DNA of 64,000 bases. Source: Proteus vulgaris. Lineage in GTDB: Bacteria; Pseudomonadota; Gammaproteobacteria; Enterobacterales; Enterobacteriaceae. The notes beneath the pieces are model-generated. The model did no database searches. It had not been told where the DNA came from and saw nothing but the letters and a program-made list of their open reading frames with translations. The DNA is taken from the NCBI RefSeq assembly GCF_016239305.1, contig NZ_JAEHOQ010000003.1, forward strand, positions 62,001 to 126,000, read 5' to 3'. A program made the translations under genes and the position numbers. Positions 20,332-28,400 of the stretch are shown here, piece after piece (position 1 is the first letter of the stretch; every line of letters starts with the position of its first letter).

Positions 20332-20587
20332 TTTTGAGTGTTGGAAAACAAGAAAAATGATCTGTTTTTTCGCTTGTGCTCAATTTCTATCTGTTGAGTA
20401 GTAAAAAACAAATTTAATCATCAAAATAAGAGAAAGTTTTCTCTTTGATATACTAAAAAGTGAATATCTTTACTGATTGTTATTTAAGCATTTTTTACTA
20501 AAAAATTGCTTGTGATGAAAATTTAAACTCCAATAGAATAAAAAGAAAGCAAACGAACTTATTTTTGCATTTTTTATTAAAAAGACG

Positions 20588-20616
20588 TTGACGCATCACG
20601 CTGAATACGGTTTAAT
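20588..20616 (+). promoter_or_regulatory. Promoter of tRNA-Phe
   Basis: TTGACG (20588-20593), a 17-base spacer, then TTTAAT (20611-20616), followed by the GC-rich stretch GCGCC. A GC-rich discriminator is typical of stable-RNA promoters under stringent control. The tRNA begins 11 bases after the -10 element. The region 20332-20587 shows nothing else I can name. Confidence 0.7.
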
Positions 20617-20627
20617 GCGCCTCGTTA

Positions 20628-20703
20628 GCCCGAATAGCTCAGTCGGTAGAGCAGGGGATTGAAAATCCCCGTGTCCTTGGTTCGATTCCGAGTTCGGGCA
20701 CCA
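20628..20703 (+). tRNA. tRNA-Phe (GAA anticodon)
   Basis: 76 bases. The acceptor stem GCCCGAA pairs with TTCGGGC; discriminator A and an encoded CCA are present; the D-loop TAGCTCAGTCGGTAGAGCA, anticodon loop ATTGAAAAT with GAA, and T-loop GGTTCGATTCC are all canonical. It lies downstream of yjdC, the place of E. coli pheU. Confidence 0.98.
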
Positions 20704-20712
20704 TCTTTAGAA

Positions 20713-20737
20713 AAACCAGCCTTAGGGCTGGTTTTTT
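20713..20737 (+). terminator. Intrinsic terminator of tRNA-Phe
   Basis: Stem AACCAGCC/GGCTGGTT (loop TTAG) followed by six T, about ten bases after the tRNA. Confidence 0.9.
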
Positions 20738-20893
20738 GCTTTCATAGACTAAACTAATTGTTATTCTTACTAAACACCGCTTCCCTTTTCTACCTACCTC
20801 ATTCCTATCTATTAGCCATTAGAAAGTAGGTCAAAATAAATAATATGCTAGTTCAGATATATTTGTATCATATGAGGATCAGGAAGATAGTTT

Positions 20894-21216
20894 ATGAAAA
20901 ATGGAATTGAAGGCTTAATGTTAAAAAATGGATTTACGCCAAAAGATATTCACAGAATAAAAAATTCTCAAAAAGATCAGGTAGTAGTATTCAAACTGAA
21001 ATATTTAATCTGGGAAATATTTGTTTTAGACTCATCTTTCTATTTTTTATTATCATATTTACACTATTCTTGGCTATTTATCTTAATTCAGATAACACTC
21101 ATGCTAGTTTAATAATGACATTTTTAATTACCATCGCTATCGTTCTTTCCTCTTCCACACCAATATTAAGATACAAATCTTTTGCATTTATAAAAAACGC
21201 AAAGGAAAATAATTAG
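20894..21216 (+). pseudogene. Small two-helix membrane protein gene with a -1 frameshift
   Basis: The first frame starts at 20894 (AGGAAG upstream) and reads MKNGIEGLMLKNGFTPKDIH... After about residue 28 the coding signal moves to the -1 frame. There an uninterrupted stretch from 20980 to the TAG at 21214-21216 encodes a hydrophilic lead, two hydrophobic helices (RLIFLFFIIIFTLFLAIYL and SLIMTFLITIAIVLSSS) and a basic tail. The combined product would be about 107 residues. In the original frame the protein stops at 21112 with 72 residues. The shift point is close to CAAAAAG at 20969-20975. Either a disrupted gene, a sequencing error in an A-run, or frameshifting. Family not recognised. Confidence 0.5.
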
Positions 21217-21299
21217 CTGCCATTATCATCTCTTAAATATCATAGGTCGAACACTTTGTGTGTTTATTAATCATCTCTTCAAAAAGAGTGAAAAACAAC

Positions 21300-21455
21300 T
21301 TACTCATCGATAACTAAAAGCATAATTGAAAACAATAGACCAACTCCTGCATAAACCAAACTCCCAAGTATTTTCTCATATCTTAATAATTCAAATATTC
21401 CTTCATACTCTTTTCTTACAAAACCTTTATAATTTGAATCATGATAAGAATAGAA
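21300..21455 (-). pseudogene. Remnant of a membrane-protein gene (C-terminal fragment)
   Basis: On the minus strand an open frame with no start codon reads YKGFVRKEYEGIFELLRYEK followed by a hydrophobic helix (ILGSLVYAGVGLLFSIMLLV) and a stop at 21300-21302. A TAG closes the frame upstream near 21456. The composition (charged helix then one membrane helix) looks like protein rather than noise, but there is no start and no ribosome-binding site. Probably a decayed gene end; it may also be chance. Confidence 0.25.
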
Positions 21456-21490
21456 CTACCTCATCGGTATAATCTCAAGGAACAACAAAA

Positions 21491-22138
21491 ATGGAATTTC
21501 CCAAAGACCGGATCTCTCACTCCTTTATCTGCATACTTGCCTTTATAGGCTATTTTTTTTCCTCATTTAGTCTATTGCTGACGCCAGCTCCCGCAGCATT
21601 GTTTCAATCACCTTATATCATCTCATTAATCAGTTTTTTTATTTACCTCCCCTACTGCCTAATCATTTGGTTTGCCTATCAAAAACATATTAAATTAATG
21701 CCGTTAGGTCACCTTCAATGGAGCACACTAAAAGCCCCCTTTTTAGCCTTAGTGGGATTATATTTTATTAGTCTATTTTTAGGCTCTGAAGATGATTCAT
21801 GGGTTACAGAAATTGAGTCTATTTCAGGCTTTGCCTTCTTCTTATTTGCACTCTCAGTTATCTTTATTGCTCCAATTACTGAAGAAGTCATTTTTAGAGG
21901 TTTTCTACTAAATGCAGGTATGTGGTATGGCAATATAGGTAAATGGGTAGCTATTATTATCTCGTCACTTCTATTTGCAGTGATGCACACTCAATATGAG
22001 TCAATCACTACGTTTATCCTTATTTTTGTTGTGGGTGTTGTGTTTTGCCAAATCAGAATAGGAACTCGTTCATTAATCGCACCGATAGTGCTACATGGAA
22101 TACACAACACAATCAGTGTCGTTTTTTTAATGTTATAG
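21491..22138 (+). CDS. CPBP family intramembrane metalloprotease
   Basis: 215 residues with about six to seven membrane helices. The CPBP (Abi/Rce1-like) motifs are present: E131-E132 in ITEEVIFRG, H166 in AVMHTQYES, and H202 in VLHGIHNT. Such proteins are predicted glutamate/zinc-type membrane proteases; bacterial members take part in bacteriocin maturation or immunity, or have unknown roles. AAGGAA precedes the start. It stands alone: 300 bases separate it from the next operon and no bacteriocin-like peptide is visible nearby. Confidence 0.82.
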   Translation: MEFPKDRISHSFICILAFIGYFFSSFSLLLTPAPAALFQSPYIISLISFFIYLPYCLIIWFAYQKHIKLMPLGHLQWSTLKAPFLALVGLYFISLFLGSEDDSWVTEIESISGFAFFLFALSVIFIAPITEEVIFRGFLLNAGMWYGNIGKWVAIIISSLLFAVMHTQYESITTFILIFVVGVVFCQIRIGTRSLIAPIVLHGIHNTISVVFLML

Positions 22139-22441
22139 AGTTTTTATTTAATAAATTTCTATTTTTTATAATAAAACACTTACTCAATTAATAAGAAATG
22201 ATATTTAACAGATGAAAATATTTTTATTATTTTTTAGAGAATGATCTGATTTTATACGCAATAATACCGAATATTATTCATTATTATCTAAATAAGTTAT
22301 ATTAACTTCCATAAAAAATAAAATGAAAAAATTAATAGGGAATGTGATTATAACTACATGCTTTTTTAGCATATTAAAGTATGATAAGAGATATTAATAT
22401 GATAAGGATATTACCATCTTCTTAAATTAAGAGAACTCTTT
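22139..22441. other. AT-rich spacer before the flotillin operon
   Basis: About 300 bases without a convincing gene. A 24-codon frame at 22323-22397 has no ribosome-binding site. The promoter of the following operon should be here but no clear -35/-10 pair stands out in the AT-rich sequence. Confidence 0.5.
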
Positions 22442-23071
22442 ATGAATTTGTTTTTCCAAAATAGCCTAGCTTTTCCGAGCATTATTTTTAGTGCATTACT
22501 TATTATTATCTTTTTTTATTGGCTTTGTGCTGCTTTTGGATTATTAGATATTGATTTATTTAATATTGATAGTGAATTGGATGTTGATGCAACAGGTTTC
22601 GCAGGTTGGTTAACAAAATTAGGATTAGCCGGTATTCCAGTTACGATTATTTTAACCTTCTTTACCCTTATTGGCTGGTTTATCAGTTACTTTACTAACT
22701 ATTGGATTATCAGCACTATTGAAACAGATTTTATTCATTATTTAGTTGGCTTTGTTGCTTTAATCATTATCTCTTTTATTTCTCTTAATCTTACTGCGGT
22801 ATGTTTAAAACCCATTCGTAAAAAGCTCATGTCGCGTAATAAGCCTAAATCAGTACACCAATTGATAGGTAAATTAGCCATAATACGATCAGCGAATGTA
22901 GCGGAAAACAAAGGTGAAGCAGTTTTAGAGGATGGAGGTGCGGGTTTAATTTTACAAGTTAGAGCACCAGAACAAGAAAATATTAAACGAGGAGACAACG
23001 TTATTATTATTAGCTATGACGCGTCTACTCACAGTTATCAAGTCGTAACGGAAGATGAATTTCATCGCTAG
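22442..23071 (+). CDS. YqiJ-like membrane protein with C-terminal OB-fold
   Basis: 209 residues, the same length as E. coli YqiJ. Three membrane regions are seen (about residues 10-33, 55-82 and 95-120). A soluble C-terminal domain of about 75 residues (VHQLIGKLAIIRSANVAENK ... KRGDNVIIISYD) looks like the OB-fold of NfeD/YuaF/YqiJ proteins. These proteins are partners of flotillins and are usually encoded directly upstream of them, as here (86-base gap to the flotillin). It likely sits in the inner membrane, organising flotillin assemblies. Confidence 0.8.
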   Translation: MNLFFQNSLAFPSIIFSALLIIIFFYWLCAAFGLLDIDLFNIDSELDVDATGFAGWLTKLGLAGIPVTIILTFFTLIGWFISYFTNYWIISTIETDFIHYLVGFVALIIISFISLNLTAVCLKPIRKKLMSRNKPKSVHQLIGKLAIIRSANVAENKGEAVLEDGGAGLILQVRAPEQENIKRGDNVIIISYDASTHSYQVVTEDEFHR

Positions 23072-23157
23072 TATCCACATTGGATGAAATGCAATTTAGT
23101 TAACAGACAAACACGATTAAAAATGACGACATCGTCTGAACCTATGGAGAAAAAAGT

Positions 23158-25353
23158 ATGGATTTGGCTTTCGTTATGCCTTTCTTAACTATCGTTGGCT
23201 TCGCAATTCTAATTATTTTAGGGTTATTTGGATTATTTAAAGCTTTCTATATAAAAGTGCCACAAGGTACAGCCTTAATTGTCAATGACATGACCTCACA
23301 ACCTAAAGTCCATTTTACGGGGGCATTAGTTTATCCTGTTATCTACAAAAAAGAGTTTATGCGTATTTCTCTTTTAACGTTAGAGGTTGATCGTCGTGGT
23401 AAAGATGGTTTGATTTGCCAAGATAACTTACGTGCTGATATTACCGTTGCATTTTATTTACGTGTAAATGAAACCACTGAAGACGTATTAAAAGTCGCAA
23501 AAGCCATTGGTGTTGATAGAGCGTCAGATCATCAAGCAGTCAGCACCCTATTTAGTGCTAAATTCTCAGAGGCATTAAAAACAGTAGGTAAACAGTTTGA
23601 ATTATCAAAACTCTTTGAAGATCGCCAAAATTTCCGTGATCGCATTGTGGATGTCATTGGCAAAGATCTTAATGGCTATGCGTTAGAAGACGTCGCTATC
23701 GACTATTTAGAACAAACACCCAAATCAGCCCTTGATCCAAACAATATTTTTGACTCTGAAGGTATCCGCAAAATTACGGAAATTACCGCAATCCATAATA
23801 TTGAAACCAACCAAAAAGAGCGCGACCAAGAACTTGCTATCCAGAAGAAAAACGTTGAAACGCGAGAGGCAAGTCTGGCTTTAGAACGTCAACAAGCGGA
23901 TGCTGAAGCACGTCAAAAACGTGAAATCGATAATATTCGCTCACGTGAAACATCAGAAACCTTACGAGTTCAAGAAGAAGAGCGTCTTAAAGCCGAACAA
24001 GCACGTATTCAAACTCAACAAGAGATTGAAATTCGTGAAGAAAATCGCATGCGTGAAGTGGAAGTTGCACAACAAAATCGTACTCGTGCAGTCACCATTG
24101 AACAAGAGCGAGTTAATCGTGCTCGTGAATTAGAAATTGTTGCTCGTGAGCGTGAAGTTGAATTGCAACGTATTGAGAAAGAAAAGGCGTTAGAAGAAGA
24201 ACGCAAAAATATCTCAAATGTGATTCGTGAACGTGTCGCCGTAGAAAAAACGGTCGCTCAAGAAGAAGAGCGCATTAAAGAAGTACGCGAAATCTCAGAA
24301 GCGGAACGTATGCGCCAAGTCACCATCATAAATGCACAAGCAGAAGCAGAAGAATCTTTAGTTCGTCAAGTGAAAAGAGCCGAAGCCGATGAATCCAGTG
24401 CTAAACATAAAGCTGAAGAAATCAGCACCATGGCGAAAGCTGAATTAGAAGCCTCTGTAAAACAATCCGAAGCGAAAAAACGTTTAGCTGAAGGTATTGA
24501 AGCAGAGCATGCAGCATTAGGCCTTGCCGAAGCTCGAGTGCGCCAAGCGACAGCAGAAGCAGAAGAGAAAGAAGGTCTTGTGCTGGCTAACATCACTGCT
24601 GAAAAACTATTAGCTGAAGCACGAGGCATGAAAGAAAAAGGCTTAACTGAAGCACAAGTGATGGAAGCAAAAGCACAAGCCCAGCAACAACAAGGCCTTG
24701 CAGAAGCGAAAATTTTAGAAGAGAAATTAGTCGCTCAAGCGCGTGGTGAAGAACAACAAGCCAATGCTAAAGAGAAATTAGGTCTTGCTGATGCGAAAAT
24801 TCTTGAAGAGAAACTAGCGGCACAGGCGCGTGGTGAAGGTCAATTAGGATCAGCACAAGCCGAAGTTATTCGCCAACGCTTGAAAGCAGAAGCTGATGGT
24901 TTAACAGATAAATTCAAATCTATGGATCACCTCAGTGATACGGCGCGTGCACATGAAGAATTCCGTATGAGTCTTGAAAAACAATTTGAACAAGCGATGG
25001 CATCTATTGAAGCCAACAAAGAAATTGCACGCGAACAAGCCGATGTATTGGCTGCAGCTCTGAGCAAAACCAATATTGAAATTGTGGGCGGTGATGGCAA
25101 CTTCTTTAATACCTTCTCTAAAGCATTAAGTTTAGGTAAAGCAGTCGATGGCTTTATGGATAAAAGCAGTTTTGCCAAAGAGAACGTTGAAAAGCTGATT
25201 AACCGCACTCAACAAGATAAAAAACTCGATGTCGCCTCTTTATTAAAAAATCCAGAAATCCAAGATTTAATTAATGGATTTATGGCAACAAAAGGCGCCA
25301 ATCAGCTGATTAAAGATGTAACAACTAAATCAGACTCCTCTAAAGAAGAATAA
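23158..25353 (+). CDS. Flotillin family protein (YqiK-like, extended coiled coil)
   Basis: 731 residues. An N-terminal membrane helix (residues 5-28) is followed by an SPFH/band-7 domain (about 30-205: VPQGTALIVNDM, VDRRGKDGLICQDNLRADITVAF). Then comes an exceptionally long charged coiled coil rich in E, R, Q and A (about 210-640) and a flotillin-like C-terminal region. E. coli YqiK is about 550 residues, so the coiled coil is longer here. A 29-residue near-repeat (EAKILEEKLVAQARGE and DAKILEEKLAAQARGE) starts at bases 24694 and 24781. Flotillins scaffold ordered membrane patches. A GGAG site precedes the ATG. It is followed by the giant ATPase gene. Confidence 0.88.
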   Translation: MDLAFVMPFLTIVGFAILIILGLFGLFKAFYIKVPQGTALIVNDMTSQPKVHFTGALVYPVIYKKEFMRISLLTLEVDRRGKDGLICQDNLRADITVAFYLRVNETTEDVLKVAKAIGVDRASDHQAVSTLFSAKFSEALKTVGKQFELSKLFEDRQNFRDRIVDVIGKDLNGYALEDVAIDYLEQTPKSALDPNNIFDSEGIRKITEITAIHNIETNQKERDQELAIQKKNVETREASLALERQQADAEARQKREIDNIRSRETSETLRVQEEERLKAEQARIQTQQEIEIREENRMREVEVAQQNRTRAVTIEQERVNRARELEIVAREREVELQRIEKEKALEEERKNISNVIRERVAVEKTVAQEEERIKEVREISEAERMRQVTIINAQAEAEESLVRQVKRAEADESSAKHKAEEISTMAKAELEASVKQSEAKKRLAEGIEAEHAALGLAEARVRQATAEAEEKEGLVLANITAEKLLAEARGMKEKGLTEAQVMEAKAQAQQQQGLAEAKILEEKLVAQARGEEQQANAKEKLGLADAKILEEKLAAQARGEGQLGSAQAEVIRQRLKAEADGLTDKFKSMDHLSDTARAHEEFRMSLEKQFEQAMASIEANKEIAREQADVLAAALSKTNIEIVGGDGNFFNTFSKALSLGKAVDGFMDKSSFAKENVEKLINRTQQDKKLDVASLLKNPEIQDLINGFMATKGANQLIKDVTTKSDSSKEE

Positions 25354-25438
25354 TGCTATTTAGGAGGCGAAAGACATAGGGACATCTCTATGTCTTTTAT
25401 CTTGTTTTATCGTTTAAGCCAAGGAAATCCGTTATACC

Positions 25439-28400
25439 ATGTCTGAAATTCTGGATACGAATCGCGAGCAGGAAATACTCGATAGCGCTGTTGCACAAGG
25501 TGGCGCGTATGAAATTTTACGCAAACGCCTAACAGAACAAGGCCAACAACTTCATCAAAAAGCCACTGAGTTAAATCAACATCGCTTAGATGAATTTGGT
25601 CAAAGCCAAATGGATATTATTGGTCGTATCCGTATTCGTACTGAAAATAACTGCCAAGCCAGAGATATTGTGCGTGTTGGTGAATGGTTACTGTTTGGTT
25701 ATAACGTTTTCCTTGGATTAAAACGTGAAATTCATCTTGAAGATGTCTTTTCACTTTATCGTTTAACTGAAAATGAGGGCGAGTTTGACGTTGAGGCCGT
25801 CCCTTATGAAGAGACTTTTTTAAACGATAATCGTTTTATTCAGGATTTTACTGAGCTTTATACTTATTACAAAAATACACAACTTCTACAACTTGTTGAG
25901 CGTGATGGAAAACTGCTTGCCAGTTTTCAAATTGGTGCGCGAATTACTGATGTGCGAGTTTTCCGATGGGCTATCTCAAGTGATAAAAAACGTATCGATT
26001 ATATTGATAATCGGGGTGAAAGAGATATTGCCCTCCCTCCTGCTTACGATTTCGAATGGACGAAAACCCAACGTGAAAATACGGTCAATGGTCGTTTTCC
26101 CCATATCAATATTCTTGATACCGTTTTTGTCGAAACAACAGGCGGTGATTTAACCGTTAAATGTGAAAACAACACCGAAGATGGATTAGGGATCTATCGT
26201 GAAGCCGTATTAGATAAAAACCAATCTCTCGATGATGCCCAAATTGAATATGCTCAAACAGGCAGTTTAATTTTATTAAAAATCTTACCGTATCGAGAAG
26301 AGAACTGGCGTTATTTGGTCTACAACATTTTGACGCAAACCGTACAACGCATTGATGCAATTGGACAAGCTTGCGTTCAATTACCTGAAGATCATGGCAT
26401 TATTTTCCCCGGTGGCTATTACCTGCAAAATGGTGAATACAAAACCTTTGATCAACCAATGGAAGGGATGTATTTCCGCCGTCTACGCCGTTCGCCTAAT
26501 GGCGAAGACGTGTTATATGTTTTCTACTCTCCTTCACAAGGTCGCCTTGCACTTTTCAATTACAATATGATTGAGCGTAAACTTGCTGTGCCTTTAGTTG
26601 GTCATGGCTATGCGATGCTAGAAGACGGAAAAATGGTGCTGTTTGAAGGTGAAGGCGAAGAAGCAACACGTGTTCATCCAATGCAAGTTTGGCAAACCCC
26701 CTTCTATTCTGAAGAATTTGCCGATAAACAACCTCCTCGTAATGGTTTTTATGGCCGAATTGGTAATGCTGATTTAGTACGAGGTATTTCTGAAATTTTG
26801 CATGTGGCAAAAGAAATTGAAGGTAATCAAATCTCTATTGCTCGCTATGAACAACTTAGCTTACAACCTAAAAACTTATTAGATCTCTATTATTGGTTTA
26901 ATGATGATCACTGTTTAGGAATTGGTAAATTATTAAAAGATATCGCTCAAACCAGTGAACTAGTGCTTGATGAATATGAAAAAGTGGAAAGTATTCGTCA
27001 GCAATCTGCTAAATCAATGCTTGAAGCCGTTAATCGCCAAAAATCATTACTGGCCTTAACCCTCCCTGATAGTTGGACAGATATTCAACAATTTGTTGAT
27101 AGCTTAAATTTATTAAATGCTCATCGTGGACATCTGATTTCCTTGCGTGAATTCCGCTATATGGATTTAACCAAGCTTAGCACCATGGAAACAGAAATTA
27201 CCGAAACACAACAACGTGTTTCACAAGCGACCGCACTTTTCCTTGCTAGTGATAAAGCACTACAACCGTTTAAAGCTCAACTAGTTACCTTTGAAAACCT
27301 CATTGAAAAAGCCCAAAACAGCGCACAACTAGATGTACCAATGAATGACATGGAAAAAATGTCTGCTGATTTGGATATGCTTTCTAACTTAATGGCATCT
27401 TTGACGTTCCAAGACGTTACCCAACAAACGCACATTATCGATGCAATCTCACAAATCTATGCTCAGCTCAACCAATCTCGCGCTCGACTACAACAAAAAC
27501 GCAAATCACAAAGTAGTGTCGAAAGCGTAGCTCAATTTGGTGCTCAATTTCGCTTATTTAGCCAAGGGATCACCAATGCCCTATCCCTTGCAACCGACCC
27601 AGAACGTTGTGACGATCAGCTTTCGCGTCTTTTGGTTCAATTAGAAGAGTTAGAAAGTCAATTTAGCCATCACGATGAGTTTCTTGATGATATTCTGGCT
27701 AAACGTGAAGAATTAGTAGAAACCTTTGAGTCACACAAACAAGTGTTGCTTGATGATCGCCAACGTCGATCACAAAGCCTATTAACAGCAGCTAACCGCT
27801 TGCTAGAAAATCTGCAACGTCGAACCTCTCGATTACAGTCACAAGATGAGTTAAATGCCTTTTTTGCATCAGATCCTTTATCACTGAAAACACGAGAGAT
27901 CATTGATAAGCTAAGAGAAATTAATGATAACGTCAAAGCTGATGATATTGATGCACGCTTAAAATCCTCTCGTGATCAGGCTATTCGTATTCTGCGGGAT
28001 AAAACCGATATTTTTGAAGACGGTGGCAATGTCATTAAATTAGGGCCTCGCCATCGCTTTAGCGTTAATACGCAAGAACTTGATCTCACTATTTTACCTA
28101 AAGAAGATAAGCTCTGGTTATACCTGACAGGGACGGATTATCAAGAACCGATTGAAAATACAGAACTTGCTCAATTACAGCCTTATTGGAATGCCTCACT
28201 TGAATCTGAATCGGACACCGTTTATCGTGCAGAGTATCTCGCTTATTCCATTATTTATGCAGCAGCAAAACGTCAAGATGGTCTTGATTACGAAACGCTA
28301 AAAGAAGCACTCACTCTTCCAGAAAAACTTGAAAAACTCGTGCGTGATTTCGCAACCCCGCGTTATAAAGAAGGCTATGAAAAAGGGATCCACGATCACG

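Noticed and set aside
20628..20893. tRNA-Phe 3' end as an integration site of a mobile element
   Set aside because: No integrase gene and no second copy of the tRNA 3' end were seen downstream in the window; the frameshifted gene and CPBP gene after it are not enough to claim an island.
22323..22397. 24-codon frame upstream of the YqiJ-like gene as a leader peptide
   Set aside because: No ribosome-binding site and no attenuator-like hairpin nearby.
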